Positions 1 to 10,126 are shown, counted from the first letter of the stretch. The stretch is 40,978 nucleotides of DNA from an uncultured Porphyromonadaceae bacterium (GCA_947176585.1 CAMWRI010000003.1:1-40978), one strand, 5' to 3'. Notes: generated by a model not told the origin, from the sequence alone. Program-made: numbers and translations.

Positions 1-63
1 TTGGTCTGTATAAATTTTGACGTTTCAATTATGAAAAAGTTTAATAGGCTTTTTATAGGAATA

Positions 64-86
64 CTTCAAGGTCATTGACTTTGAAG
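64..86. repeat. 23-bp near-perfect inverted repeat (CTTCAAGGTCA-T-TGACTTTGAAG)
   Basis: 11-bp arms with a single G.U-compatible mismatch around a central T. Confidence 0.7.
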
Positions 87-216
87 ATGCAGCAGTCGCG
101 GATTTCTTTGCAGGCAAAGCGCAAACGCGATGATGCGACATTCGCCGGCGTTGAGCATTGGGCAGGTGGCTAAGACATGAATAATATTGGGGTCAAGAGC
201 GATTATGACGGAAAAA

Positions 217-248
217 TTTGTGGAATCGGAGTGTAATTGCTACTTTTG
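217..248 (+). promoter_or_regulatory. Bacteroidetes-type promoter TTTG-N20-TACTTTTG for the CotH/LTD gene
   Basis: TTTG at 217-220, 20-nt spacer, TACTTTTG at 241-248, ATG at 266; matches the -33 TTTG / -7 TAnnTTTG consensus. Confidence 0.7.
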
Positions 249-265
249 CGTATCAATAGAATATC

Positions 266-2674
266 ATGAAACACACTGTCATATCAGCAATTGCAGCCGT
301 TGCGGCCATTATCCCCGCCGGCACGCAGGCCCAAATCGTGATGAACGAACTGATGCAGTCGAATATCGATTGCATAATGGACGACCTCAATGAATTTCCC
401 GACTCGTGGGTGGAACTATACAATGCCGGCACGCAGGCCGAACAACTCTCGGACTATGCCCTGGGCGTAAAGGACAAGCGCTCGAAGGCATATCAGTTGC
501 CGCAACGCACGGTGCAACCCGGCGAATTCGTGGTGGTGTACTGCGACAAGGAGGAGAAGGGCCTGCACGCATCGTTCCGCCTGGAATCAGGCAAGGACGG
601 CGCCGTGTATCTCTTCAAAGGCAATGACGTGGTGGACCGCCTCGAGGGCATGAAGAAGCAGCCTGCGCCGAATATAGCCTATGGCCGTGCAGAGGACGGC
701 ACCGGCGACTGGGGATATCAGGACGTGCCCACGCCCGGCGCAGCCAACTGCGGCCGGATTGTGAGCAAGATACTCCCGGAGCCAGTGTTCAGCACCCCGG
801 GCCGAGTGGGCAGCGAGAGCTTCACGCTCTCGATCACTGCGCCCGACGACGCTCCCGAGGGCACGAAGGTGCGCTTCACCACCGACGGCACCGAACCCAC
901 CGCCTACAGCCGCGAATGCGTGAACGGACTGGTTGTGAACAAGACCACCGTGGTGCGTGCACGCCTGTTCTGCGACGGCTGGATGTCGCCTCGCTCCACG
1001 GTGCAGAGCTATATCTTCTTCCCGCGCGACATGACACTACCGGTGGTGTCGATGGTGTGCCCTGCAGGGTATTTCTACGACAACAAAATAGGCATCTACG
1101 TGGACGGCACCTACAGCAGCGACCCCAATACTCACAACTACAACTACGACTGGCGCCGCCCCGTGAACCTGGAAATTTTCGAAGAACCCGGCGGCGAGGC
1201 CGTTGTCAACCAACTGTGCGAAACTCGCGTGAAGGGCGGAGCATCGCGCGGCGCAGCACTGAAATCGCGGGTGCTCTACGCCAACAAACGCTTTGGCGTC
1301 AAGCGCTTCGAGCATGAGTTTTTCCCCGAGGATGCCCCCGGCCTCACCGACTGGAAGTCGATAGAGCTGCGCAACGCAGGCAACGACTTCGACTATCTCT
1401 ACTTCCGCGACGCACTCATCCAGCACATGATGGGCTCGCACGCCGACCTGGACTGGCAGCCCTGGCAACCGGCCATATTCATGCTGAACGGCGAATACAA
1501 AGGCATGCTCAACATACGCACCCGCAGCAACGAAGACCATATCTACACCTTCTACGACGGCGAGGAAGACATCGACATGTTTGAGAACTGGTGGGAGCTC
1601 AAGGAGGGCGACTGGGACAACTTCAACGCCTTCAAGGAGTTCTATTCGGGCCAGGGTCACACCATGGAGGAATACGAGCAGTGGATGGACACCGGCGAAT
1701 TCGCCAACCTGATGATCATGGACCTTTTCTACGACAACAAGGACTTCCCGGGCAACAATATCGTGATGTGGCGTCCGAAGGCCGAGGGAGGCCGCTGGCG
1801 CTGGGTGGCCAAAGACACCGACTTCGGCATGGGCCTCTACGGTGCTCCCTACAACTACAAGACGTTCAACTGGATATACAACCCCGACTTCGACGCCGAC
1901 CACGCATGGGCCAATGGCAGCGACCACACGCGCCTCTTCCGCAGGCTGATGGACGTGGAGGAGTTCCGCACCATGTTTGTGGATCGCTGCGCGGTGTATA
2001 TGGGCGACTTCCTTAACGGTCCCTCCACTATCGCACAGATGCAGAAGATGCGCGACAAGATAGACTATGAATATCCCCACCACCGCCAGCTCTTCAACCC
2101 GTGGTGGCCCAACTACGACATGGAATTCAACAACGCCAAGACGTGGGTGACGAACCGCACGAAGTTCTTCTACGACCATCTGGCCGACTATTACCAGCTG
2201 GGCACTCCGCGCCCCGTGACCATCGATGCCGGCCGCACCGACGACGTGCGTCTCACCGTGAACAACGTGCCCCTGAGCGGCCGCTCCTTCGACGGCAAGT
2301 ATTTCCAGGGCCGTGTGCTGCGCGTGCAGGGCGAGCATGAAAGCGGCATCACCGTGAAAGGCTGGAAAGTGGAGGTGAAGACCAATGGCCAGACCACTAC
2401 CACTAACTATGGCGGCGGCTCGCTGGCGCTCACAGTGCCCGTGGGATGCCAGAGCGTGACCATCACATCCGTGCCGGACGACAGCGGCATAGATGATGCC
2501 CTTGTAGATGCAGGGCAGGCCGTGGATCCCACTCAGCCCGTGGAGGTTATAGACATGACCGGCCGCAGCCACGGCACATTCCGCACATTAGCCGCAGCCG
2601 AAGCAGCCCTCAACGCCGGCATCTATATCCTGCGCCAGGGCGTGCACTCCACCAAATATGCCATAGGACGATAA
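266..2674 (+). CDS. Secreted lamin-tail-domain / CotH-like protein with T9SS-type C-terminal sorting domain
   Basis: Signal peptide; LTD-like IVMNELMQSN...DSWVELYNAG; CHB_HEX_C-like FTTDGTEPT; CotH-like RVKGGASRG...W.WVAKDTDFGMG; C-term VEVIDMTGR...LNAGIYILRQG...KYAIGR. Confidence 0.8.
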   Translation: MKHTVISAIAAVAAIIPAGTQAQIVMNELMQSNIDCIMDDLNEFPDSWVELYNAGTQAEQLSDYALGVKDKRSKAYQLPQRTVQPGEFVVVYCDKEEKGLHASFRLESGKDGAVYLFKGNDVVDRLEGMKKQPAPNIAYGRAEDGTGDWGYQDVPTPGAANCGRIVSKILPEPVFSTPGRVGSESFTLSITAPDDAPEGTKVRFTTDGTEPTAYSRECVNGLVVNKTTVVRARLFCDGWMSPRSTVQSYIFFPRDMTLPVVSMVCPAGYFYDNKIGIYVDGTYSSDPNTHNYNYDWRRPVNLEIFEEPGGEAVVNQLCETRVKGGASRGAALKSRVLYANKRFGVKRFEHEFFPEDAPGLTDWKSIELRNAGNDFDYLYFRDALIQHMMGSHADLDWQPWQPAIFMLNGEYKGMLNIRTRSNEDHIYTFYDGEEDIDMFENWWELKEGDWDNFNAFKEFYSGQGHTMEEYEQWMDTGEFANLMIMDLFYDNKDFPGNNIVMWRPKAEGGRWRWVAKDTDFGMGLYGAPYNYKTFNWIYNPDFDADHAWANGSDHTRLFRRLMDVEEFRTMFVDRCAVYMGDFLNGPSTIAQMQKMRDKIDYEYPHHRQLFNPWWPNYDMEFNNAKTWVTNRTKFFYDHLADYYQLGTPRPVTIDAGRTDDVRLTVNNVPLSGRSFDGKYFQGRVLRVQGEHESGITVKGWKVEVKTNGQTTTTNYGGGSLALTVPVGCQSVTITSVPDDSGIDDALVDAGQAVDPTQPVEVIDMTGRSHGTFRTLAAAEAALNAGIYILRQGVHSTKYAIGR

Positions 2675-2692
2675 TTGCGGCACCTGCGAGTC

Positions 2693-3022
2693 TCAGAACC
2701 GGTAGCTGAGGGCTACACCGAGGCGGGGATTATATACGCGGAGTTTGTTGTCGTTGTCGCCATAGTGCTCGAGCGGGCGCCAGGATTTTACAGACGACAG
2801 GCTCACCTCGCAGCGGGCGTTGAGCGGATGTTTCACCAGTTCCCGCAACTCTGCGCCCAAAATGTTGAGCGACTGCTCGGGTGCAGGCATGAACTTCTTC
2901 AATGACAGTTCATGGCGTTCATCTTTGGTATGCTTCAAGGCTTCGTGCCTTGGAGCAGCCCACGACAAGCATGGCATCGCGAGCATTATAAAGATGTATA
3001 ATATTCGAAGAGGAGGATTCAT
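2693..3022 (-). CDS. Small secreted hypothetical protein with beta-barrel-like C-terminus
   Basis: ORF; likely start MNPPLRILYIFIMLAMPCLSWA (signal peptide); ends LGVALSYRF. Confidence 0.5.
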   Translation of the reverse strand: MNPPLRILYIFIMLAMPCLSWAAPRHEALKHTKDERHELSLKKFMPAPEQSLNILGAELRELVKHPLNARCEVSLSSVKSWRPLEHYGDNDNKLRVYNPRLGVALSYRF

Positions 3023-3165
3023 GAAATAATAACGTATAAATTGACCCTTAAGTTGAAGAAAAAGTTGCACTAATTATTAATATTTTTGTCAGTATTTTTT
3101 GGCTATATTTGTACATTATCCTAAGTAAAATTGATAATAAAGCTACACAGCTTAAAATTAATAAT

Positions 3166-4107
3166 ATGGTGGCCGGAAGCAATCATAAAAATAAACCTCA
3201 ATACAACGGCATTAATCTTCTTAAGTATGTAATGGCTTATGCGGTAGTTACAATACATCTATGTGGAATTGAGAAATGGACATTACCCTGGTATGTGGAA
3301 TGGTTAATAAGACAGGCAGTGCCTTTTTATTTTATGGCTTCAGGATTTTTAATGGGACGTAATACACATGAATTATCCATATATGAGACCCAAAAATATT
3401 ATCTCAATCGAGGTGAAAATTTGATAAAAATATATGGCGTGTGGTTACTTATATATCTTCCTTTGGCTATTTATAAATACTGGGGGAATGTAACTTATGT
3501 GCAAGCATTGTGGGATTACGGTGTTTCTATCGTAATTAATGGAGAATCACCTCTGGCTTGGCCTCTTTGGTTTGTATATTCGCTTGGCATATATTGCATT
3601 TGCACATCTTATTCAATAAATAATGTTCGTAAAATGCACATTATGGCTCTTATTCTATTTTTACTCTATCTTATGCAACCTCCATATAGCAGAGTATTAA
3701 GTGCAGGTATATATGCATTGTGCGGGTTGATGCTCAGTCGTGTTAGGGAGGTGGATAAATACTTTTGGAGTATATTTATCCTTGTGCCATTAAGTATAGT
3801 GATGTATAAGATTGATATTCCTTTTAGTGAAATTATTGGAGGTATGGCGTTTATGCTATTAGGTATGCGCGCACAACTGCCACAAACTAAAATATGGGGA
3901 ATTTTGCGCATCGAAAGTGCGTGGATTTATTTCACGCATATGTACGTTATTGTTTTTGTATACTTGCTCCAATGTCATTCACCGTATAATTACGATAAAT
4001 TGCACGTTATATCCGTTACATTCTTTTTGTGCGGATTACTTGGCTATTTTCTATTTAAAGCTCAAAAAGTACCACGTTTGCAAGCCTTAGGGAAATTAAT
4101 AAAATAA
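3166..4107 (+). CDS. Acyltransferase 3 (OafA-like) family membrane protein
   Basis: YNGINLLKYVMAYAVVTIHL motif and multiple TM segments; the ORF-track start at 3109 is a TTG overlapping the TATATTTG promoter, so ATG 3166 is preferred. Confidence 0.75.
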   Translation: MVAGSNHKNKPQYNGINLLKYVMAYAVVTIHLCGIEKWTLPWYVEWLIRQAVPFYFMASGFLMGRNTHELSIYETQKYYLNRGENLIKIYGVWLLIYLPLAIYKYWGNVTYVQALWDYGVSIVINGESPLAWPLWFVYSLGIYCICTSYSINNVRKMHIMALILFLLYLMQPPYSRVLSAGIYALCGLMLSRVREVDKYFWSIFILVPLSIVMYKIDIPFSEIIGGMAFMLLGMRAQLPQTKIWGILRIESAWIYFTHMYVIVFVYLLQCHSPYNYDKLHVISVTFFLCGLLGYFLFKAQKVPRLQALGKLIK

Positions 4108-4215
4108 GTTAGTGGTATCACAGAAAAAATGGAAAAAATCCGCGATTTTTGTTTGTAAACACTGCGCGGCTTTCGATTTATTGTTGTAAATTTGCGGTAT
4201 AGAAAAATCGCGATA

Positions 4216-4887
4216 ATGACCCAACTGATATTGCCTCTTGCTTTGTTTGACGCCGCCGAGTTTTTCGGATGGTTTGTCGAGAATGCCAACTACCTGTTGG
4301 TGTTCGTGTTTATGATGATCGAGAGCTCGTTCATCCCTTTCCCGTCGGAAGTGGTGGTGCCCCCTGCCGCCTACCTTGCCGCCCAGCCGGGCCACGACAT
4401 GAACGTGGCGGGCGTGGTGCTCGCGGCTACCGCCGGCGCTGTGGCCGGTGCAATGGCCAACTACCTGCTGGCCTTGTGGATAGGACGTCCGCTGGTCTAC
4501 CGCTTCGCTGATTCGCGCGTGGGCCACGCTTGTCTGCTCGACCGGGACAAGGTGCAGCATGCCGAGGAATACTTCGACAAACACGGCGCGGTGTCGACTT
4601 TCGTGGGCCGACTGATACCGGCCGTGCGCCAGCTCATCAGCATCCCCGCCGGACTGGCACGGATGAATATCGGTTCGTTCGTGCTCTACACGGCGCTGGG
4701 TGCCGCAGTGTGGAATTCCGTGCTCGCCGCTCTCGGATGGTGGCTTGGACGCACAGTGCCCCTGAGCGCCCTCTTCGAGCAGGTGGAGCGCTACAACGGC
4801 TACCTGTCGTGGGCAGGCATGGCTCTGCTGGCCGCTTGCGTGGGCGTTATCGCTTATAATGCACTCAAAAAGAAAGAATCAAAATGA
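4216..4887 (+). CDS. DedA family (SNARE-associated/VTT) membrane protein
   Basis: FVENANYLLVFVFMMIESSFIPFPSEVV and FVGRLIPAVRQLISIPAG DedA motifs; start ATG 4216 downstream of TAAATTTG. Confidence 0.85.
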   Translation: MTQLILPLALFDAAEFFGWFVENANYLLVFVFMMIESSFIPFPSEVVVPPAAYLAAQPGHDMNVAGVVLAATAGAVAGAMANYLLALWIGRPLVYRFADSRVGHACLLDRDKVQHAEEYFDKHGAVSTFVGRLIPAVRQLISIPAGLARMNIGSFVLYTALGAAVWNSVLAALGWWLGRTVPLSALFEQVERYNGYLSWAGMALLAACVGVIAYNALKKKESK

Positions 4888-5528
4888 TAGTAGCTCCTTC
4901 TCTTCTCGCTGCCGACTTTCTGAATCTGGGCCGCGAGGTCGAAATGGTCAACACTTCCGATGCATCGTGGCTGCACCTCGATGTGATGGACGGCCGCTTC
5001 GTGCCAAATATTTCCTTCGGTTTTCCTGTGATCGAGGCCGTGAGCCGCGTGGCCCGCAAACCGCTCGACGTACATCTGATGGTGGAGCAGCCCGAGCTGT
5101 GGATCGACAAGGTGGCCGCCCTGGGCGCCGAATATATGAACGTGCACTTCGAGGCTGCCAGACATCTCCACCGCACCGTCCAGGCCATCCGCGACGCAGG
5201 CATGCGGCCGGCTGTGACGCTGTGCCCGGCAACGCCTGTGGAAGTGCTGCGCGACATAATCAACGATGTGGACATGGTGCTCCTCATGAGCGTCAACCCC
5301 GGCTTCGGCGGCCAGCGCTTCATTCCCGCCACCATAGGACGCATCGAACGCCTGCGCCACCTCATCGACGAGGCCACGGCGCCTGTGCTCATCGAGGTGG
5401 ACGGCGGCATCAACCACGAGACGGCGTGCGCCGTGCTTGCCGCCGGTGCGGATGCCGTGGTGGCCGGCACGGGAGTGTTCCGCGCCTCTGACCCGCGCGC
5501 CGAAATCGCTTATTACAACAGCCTGTAG
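4884..5528 (+). CDS. rpe: Ribulose-phosphate 3-epimerase
   Basis: MIVAPSLLAADFLNL, HLDVMDGRFVPNISFG, VHLMVEQPE, MSVNPGFGGQRF, EVDGGIN; ATGA overlap with the previous gene. Confidence 0.95.
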   Translation: MIVAPSLLAADFLNLGREVEMVNTSDASWLHLDVMDGRFVPNISFGFPVIEAVSRVARKPLDVHLMVEQPELWIDKVAALGAEYMNVHFEAARHLHRTVQAIRDAGMRPAVTLCPATPVEVLRDIINDVDMVLLMSVNPGFGGQRFIPATIGRIERLRHLIDEATAPVLIEVDGGINHETACAVLAAGADAVVAGTGVFRASDPRAEIAYYNSL

Positions 5529-5538
5529 CAAAAACAAT

Positions 5539-8382
5539 ATGCCTTCACGCAACAACGACTACGATATAGACATAAGCATGGACGGCTTCGAGCCGTCGCC
5601 GCGGCCCGGAGCTCGTCGCAACAACGCCCCGGCCGACAGAGCGCAGCAGCACCGCGGCGATACACGTCGTGCGCAGGAACGTCCGGCACCCTCCGCCGAC
5701 AACCGCGGCGGCAACAACCGTGACAGGGGCGGCAACAACAACGTGCGCCCCGGGGCACGGCCCAAGCGACCCGCAGCGGGCGGACGTCCCGCGTGGCTGA
5801 GGTTCCTTGCCGATACACGTACGCACCGTGCCTTCGGCGTGGTGCTCCTTGTGGTGGCCCTGCTGGTGCTTGCCTTCACCGTGAGCCACCTCTACGACGG
5901 CGCTGCCGACCAAAGCGCCATCGAAGGACGCTCGGTAACCCAGATGGCGGCCCAGGGCACCGAGGTGCAGAACGTGGGAGGTCCATTGGGAGCCAAAGTT
6001 AGCCAGTGGCTATTTGCCGACGGCCTCGGAGCCGGAGCTTTCGTAATAGCGCTTTGGCTGGGCCTGGTGGCCGCCGGACTGCTGGGATGGATGAAAATCA
6101 ATTTCTGGTCGCTCACGGCCAAGTGTCTGTTCTCGGCCATATCGCTCAGCATCGTGCTAGGCCTGGTGTTCTACGGCACTAACACATATGTGCATTGGGG
6201 CGGCGCGCATGGCCGCGAGGTGAACACATGGCTCTTCAGCGTGGGCAATGTGTTGCTGGCTGTGGGTGTGTCGGTGTGCCTTGTTGGCATAGCGGCGTGC
6301 ATCTACATCAACGAGCTCACGGCCGCCTATCGCAGCGTGTCGGGCGCGGTGGCCAAGCGCCGCGACGAATGGCGGCGGATGCGCGCCGAGGATCGTGCGC
6401 GCCGCAATAAGCTCGCCGAGGTGGAGCCCGCAGAGGAATACGAAGGCTTCACCGGGATGCAGGAGCCGGAGCAAAAGACCGAATCCCGCGACCTTAACGA
6501 CCGGCCCGGAGCACCGCGCGATCCGCTCAAAGAGGAGCGCGAGATTCCCGAAAGCGACCGCGACACCGAGGCTGCAGAGTATGCTGAAGAACCGGCCCCC
6601 GCGCCGCATCTGGCCGACCGCGGCTTCGATATAGACGATATCAACGATATCGAAGACGATGAAGATTTGCCCGACGATGATCCGGAGGAAGAAACGGCCG
6701 GGCAATACGAATCGCCCGCCGGCGATGACGATGACAGCGCCGAAGAAAATACCGTTGCCACAGACAGCGAGGGCACCGAATTTGTGGTGCGCGCCGCAGA
6801 TACCGACGACGGGGCCTTTCCCATCGATGAAGACGACGAAGCACCCCGCACGGCGGCTGATGTGCTTGCTTCCGATCCTTATGATCCGCGTGCCGAGCTT
6901 TCGCATTTCCGTTTCCCGGATGTGGACCTTCTCATCGCCCGCGAGAGCGCACCCGTGGTGGATATGGAGGAGCAGACGGCCAATAAGGACCTCATCGTCA
7001 AGACGCTGCTCGACTATAAAATACCCATCGAGCGAATCGAGGCCACGGTGGGCCCCACCGTCACGCTCTACGAAGTGAAGCCCGCCGAGGGCGTGCGCAT
7101 CGCCCAGATCAAGCGCCTCGAAGACGATATAGCCCTGAGTCTCTCGGCGCTGGGTATCCGCATCATCGCTCCCATCCCGGGCAAGGACGTGGTGGGTATC
7201 GAGGTGCCCAACCGCGACCCGCAGATAGTGTCGATACGCAACGTATTTGCCTCGCGCAAGTTCCGCGAATGCAACATGCGGCTGCCCATGGCCATGGGTG
7301 CCACCATCAGCAACGACATCTTCATCGCCGACCTTGCCAAGATGCCCCACCTGCTCGTGGCAGGTGCCACAGGTCAGGGTAAATCAGTGGGCCTCAACTG
7401 CATCCTGGCATCTCTGCTCTACAAGAAGCATCCGGCCGAACTGAAATTCGTGCTTATTGACCCCAAGATGGTGGAGTTCAGTCTCTATAGCAAGCTGGAG
7501 CGCCACTACATAGCCAAGCTGCCCGACGAGGAAGAGGCCATCGTGACCGATCCCCTCAAGGCTGCGGCCACGCTCCACTCGCTGTGCATCGAGATGGACA
7601 ACCGCTACCAGCTTCTGCGTCAGGCGCAGGTGCGCAACCTCGAGGAATACAACGACAAGTTCATGAAGCGCCGCCTCAACCCCGAACACGGCCACCGCTT
7701 CATGCCATATATCGTGATGGTGGTGGATGAGTTTGCCGACCTTATCATGCAGGCAGGCAAGGAGGTGTCGCTCAGCATCGCGCGTATCGCCCAGAAAGCC
7801 CGTGCTGTGGGTATGCACATGATCATAGCCACCCAGCGCCCCTCCACAGATGTGATCAGCGGCATGATCAAAAACAACTTCCCGGGACGCATAGCCTTCA
7901 AGGTGTCGCAGATGGTGGACAGCCGCACGATTCTCGACAGCCCGGGCGCCAACCGCCTCATAGGCCGCGGCGATATGCTCTTCAGCCACAACAGCGTGAT
8001 GACCCGCGTGCAGTGCGCCCTCATCGAGACTGAAGAAGTGGAAGCCATCGTGGAACACATCAACGACCAGATGGGCTACAGCGAGCCGTATCTCCTGCCT
8101 GAAATCCCGCAGGAGGGCGGAGGCGCCGGCGATATGAGCGGCATGGTGGACCTGAGCAAGCGCGATGCCATGTTCGACCAATGCGCCCGTTTCATCGTCA
8201 CCCAAAGCACGGCATCCACTTCGATGCTCCAGCGCCGTTTCGGCATTGGCTACAACAAGGCCGGCAAAATCATGGATCAGATGGAGGCCGCAGGCATCGT
8301 TGGCCCGGCATGCGGCGCCAAGCCCCGCGCGATTCTCGTGGATGGAATCACCGTAGAGGAAATTATCAACAACAATGCATAG
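5539..8382 (+). CDS. ftsK: FtsK/SpoIIIE-family DNA translocase
   Basis: N-terminal TM segments, acidic linker, Walker A VAGATGQGKSVGLN, IATQRPSTDVISG, C-terminal gamma-type winged helix. Confidence 0.92.
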   Translation: MPSRNNDYDIDISMDGFEPSPRPGARRNNAPADRAQQHRGDTRRAQERPAPSADNRGGNNRDRGGNNNVRPGARPKRPAAGGRPAWLRFLADTRTHRAFGVVLLVVALLVLAFTVSHLYDGAADQSAIEGRSVTQMAAQGTEVQNVGGPLGAKVSQWLFADGLGAGAFVIALWLGLVAAGLLGWMKINFWSLTAKCLFSAISLSIVLGLVFYGTNTYVHWGGAHGREVNTWLFSVGNVLLAVGVSVCLVGIAACIYINELTAAYRSVSGAVAKRRDEWRRMRAEDRARRNKLAEVEPAEEYEGFTGMQEPEQKTESRDLNDRPGAPRDPLKEEREIPESDRDTEAAEYAEEPAPAPHLADRGFDIDDINDIEDDEDLPDDDPEEETAGQYESPAGDDDDSAEENTVATDSEGTEFVVRAADTDDGAFPIDEDDEAPRTAADVLASDPYDPRAELSHFRFPDVDLLIARESAPVVDMEEQTANKDLIVKTLLDYKIPIERIEATVGPTVTLYEVKPAEGVRIAQIKRLEDDIALSLSALGIRIIAPIPGKDVVGIEVPNRDPQIVSIRNVFASRKFRECNMRLPMAMGATISNDIFIADLAKMPHLLVAGATGQGKSVGLNCILASLLYKKHPAELKFVLIDPKMVEFSLYSKLERHYIAKLPDEEEAIVTDPLKAAATLHSLCIEMDNRYQLLRQAQVRNLEEYNDKFMKRRLNPEHGHRFMPYIVMVVDEFADLIMQAGKEVSLSIARIAQKARAVGMHMIIATQRPSTDVISGMIKNNFPGRIAFKVSQMVDSRTILDSPGANRLIGRGDMLFSHNSVMTRVQCALIETEEVEAIVEHINDQMGYSEPYLLPEIPQEGGGAGDMSGMVDLSKRDAMFDQCARFIVTQSTASTSMLQRRFGIGYNKAGKIMDQMEAAGIVGPACGAKPRAILVDGITVEEIINNNA

Positions 8383-8402
8383 CCTTCGGGTGTTATAATA
8401 GC

Positions 8403-9029
8403 ATGAAAAAGCAGTTCACATTCATTATCCTGATGCTCTGTGCGTTTGCCGCAGGTGCCGCTCCCACGGCTGCGTCGCTGCTGGAGCAGTGCTCGGCCAA
8501 GCTGTTCGGCCCGCCTGCCGTGAGCGCGAGCTTCACCCTGCGCACAGTGCAGGGCGAGGAACTGAGCGGCCGCATAGTGATGGCCCGCGAGAGCTTCCGC
8601 CTCACGTCGCCCGAATTCAAAATATGGTTCGACGGGCGCACCCAGTGGACGGCTTTGGCCACCCTCAAGGAAGTGAACGTGACGGAGCCCACTGCCGAGG
8701 AACTGCTCTCCGGCAATCCCTTTGCTATAATATCCGGATACGCCGGCCGCTACAACTGCCGCCTGCTCCCTCAGACCAAGGGTGCGAAGCCAGAAGTGCG
8801 CGAAGTGGAACTCACACCGCGCAATGCGGCCGCTTCGGATATCCGGCGCGCCGTAGTGAGCATCGACACCCGCACCCACTGGCCGAGCCGCATAGTGGTG
8901 ACGATGGCTTCCGGAGCCACTGCCTCGGCCACGGTGAGCGATTGCCGCACGCTGCCCAAGCAGCCCCGCGCCACTTTCAGCTTCAAGGCCTCCGACCTCC
9001 CCGGCTATGAAATCGTTGATTTAAGATAA
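8403..9029 (+). CDS. LolA-like outer-membrane lipoprotein carrier
   Basis: Signal peptide MKKQFTFIILMLCAFAAGA; SASFTLRTVQGEELSGRIVMARESFRLTSPEFKIWFDGRTQW. Confidence 0.75.
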   Translation: MKKQFTFIILMLCAFAAGAAPTAASLLEQCSAKLFGPPAVSASFTLRTVQGEELSGRIVMARESFRLTSPEFKIWFDGRTQWTALATLKEVNVTEPTAEELLSGNPFAIISGYAGRYNCRLLPQTKGAKPEVREVELTPRNAAASDIRRAVVSIDTRTHWPSRIVVTMASGATASATVSDCRTLPKQPRATFSFKASDLPGYEIVDLR

Positions 9030-9086
9030 TAACTCCCGATTAATCTTGATAGCTCCAGATTAGTCGCCCCAAAAAAGAATTGAATT

Positions 9087-10025
9087 ATGACCCCCATCCA
9101 CACCAAATGCCTTATCATAGGCTCCGGCCCCGCCGGCTACACCGCCGCCATATATGCATCCCGCGCAATGCTGAGCCCAGTAGTGATAGAGGGCCCGCAA
9201 CCCGGCGGACAGCTTATCACCACCACCGAGGTTGAAAATTTCCCCGGATATATCGATGGCGTGCAGGGCCCCAAGCTCATGGACGACCTGCGCGCACAGG
9301 CATTGCGTTTCGGCGCGGAAATCCGCTCCGGCCTGGTATCGAAAGTGGATTTCACAGGCGACGTGAAGCACGTGACCTTATCCAATGGCGATGAGTACAC
9401 CGCCGACAGCGTGATTATCTGCACCGGAGCTGCAGCCCGCTACCTGGGGCTGCCCGACGAGCGCAAGTATCAGGGTCTGGGCGTAAGTGCATGCGCCACC
9501 TGCGACGGTTTCTTCTATCGCGGCCGCACCGTGGCTGTGGTGGGCGGAGGCGACACCGCATGCGAGGAAGCCCTGTATCTGGCCAACCTCGCCGCAAAGG
9601 TGTATCTGATTGTGCGCAAGCCATATCTGCGTGCATCCAAGGTGATGCAGCAGCGCGTGGCCGATAATCCCAAGATTGAAGTGCTTTTCAACACCGTGAC
9701 CATGGGCCTCTTCGGCGAAGAAGTGGTGGAAGGCGCTCATCTGGCCACACACAGCGGCACCGAAAATGAGAACTTCTACGACATCGCGATCGACGGCTTC
9801 TTCCTGGCTATCGGCCACCAGCCCAACACCGAGGTGTTCCTGGGTGCTGTGGAACTCGACGAGGGTGGCTACATCAAGGTAAAGGCACCCGGCACCGCAA
9901 CTAATGTGCCCGGCGTTTTCGCCGCCGGCGACGTGGCCGACCCCGTGTACCAGCAGGCTATCTCCGCTGCGGGCATGGGCTGCCGCGCAGCTCTCGATGC
10001 CGAGCGCTACCTTATGGAGCGCTGA
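9087..10025 (+). CDS. trxB: Thioredoxin-disulfide reductase
   Basis: GSGPAGYTAAIYASRA, CATCDGFFYRGRTVAVVGGGDTACEEA, GVFAAGDVADPVYQQA. Confidence 0.95.
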   Translation: MTPIHTKCLIIGSGPAGYTAAIYASRAMLSPVVIEGPQPGGQLITTTEVENFPGYIDGVQGPKLMDDLRAQALRFGAEIRSGLVSKVDFTGDVKHVTLSNGDEYTADSVIICTGAAARYLGLPDERKYQGLGVSACATCDGFFYRGRTVAVVGGGDTACEEALYLANLAAKVYLIVRKPYLRASKVMQQRVADNPKIEVLFNTVTMGLFGEEVVEGAHLATHSGTENENFYDIAIDGFFLAIGHQPNTEVFLGAVELDEGGYIKVKAPGTATNVPGVFAAGDVADPVYQQAISAAGMGCRAALDAERYLMER

Positions 10026-10060
10026 GCGGTTCGAGGCCGCCGGCCATTAACTCGCATAAT

Positions 10061-10115
10061 CGCGCAAAGCCGCAGATAATTGATTAAAACTCTGCGCCTT
10101 TGCGCGAGTGTTTTT
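10061..10115. terminator. Inverted repeat with T-run between convergent genes; contains the 20-bp dispersed repeat
   Basis: CGCGCAAAGCCGCAGA (10061-10076) vs TCTGCGCCTTTGCGCG (10091-10106), 15/16 complementarity, followed by AGTGTTTTT. Confidence 0.75.
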
Positions 10116-10126
10116 CAAGGATAGCG

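Noticed and set aside
1037-2572. 511-aa minus-strand ORF opposite the CotH/LTD gene
   Set aside because: Low-complexity His/Val/Ala-rich shadow frame of a GC-rich gene; no start context or recognisable motif.
4192-4215. TTG start of the DedA ORF at 4192
   Set aside because: Lies within the TAAATTTG -7-like element; ATG at 4216 fits better.
6157-7350. 397-aa minus-strand ORF opposite ftsK
   Set aside because: Shadow ORF with His/Gly/Val bias; the plus strand has clear FtsK motifs.
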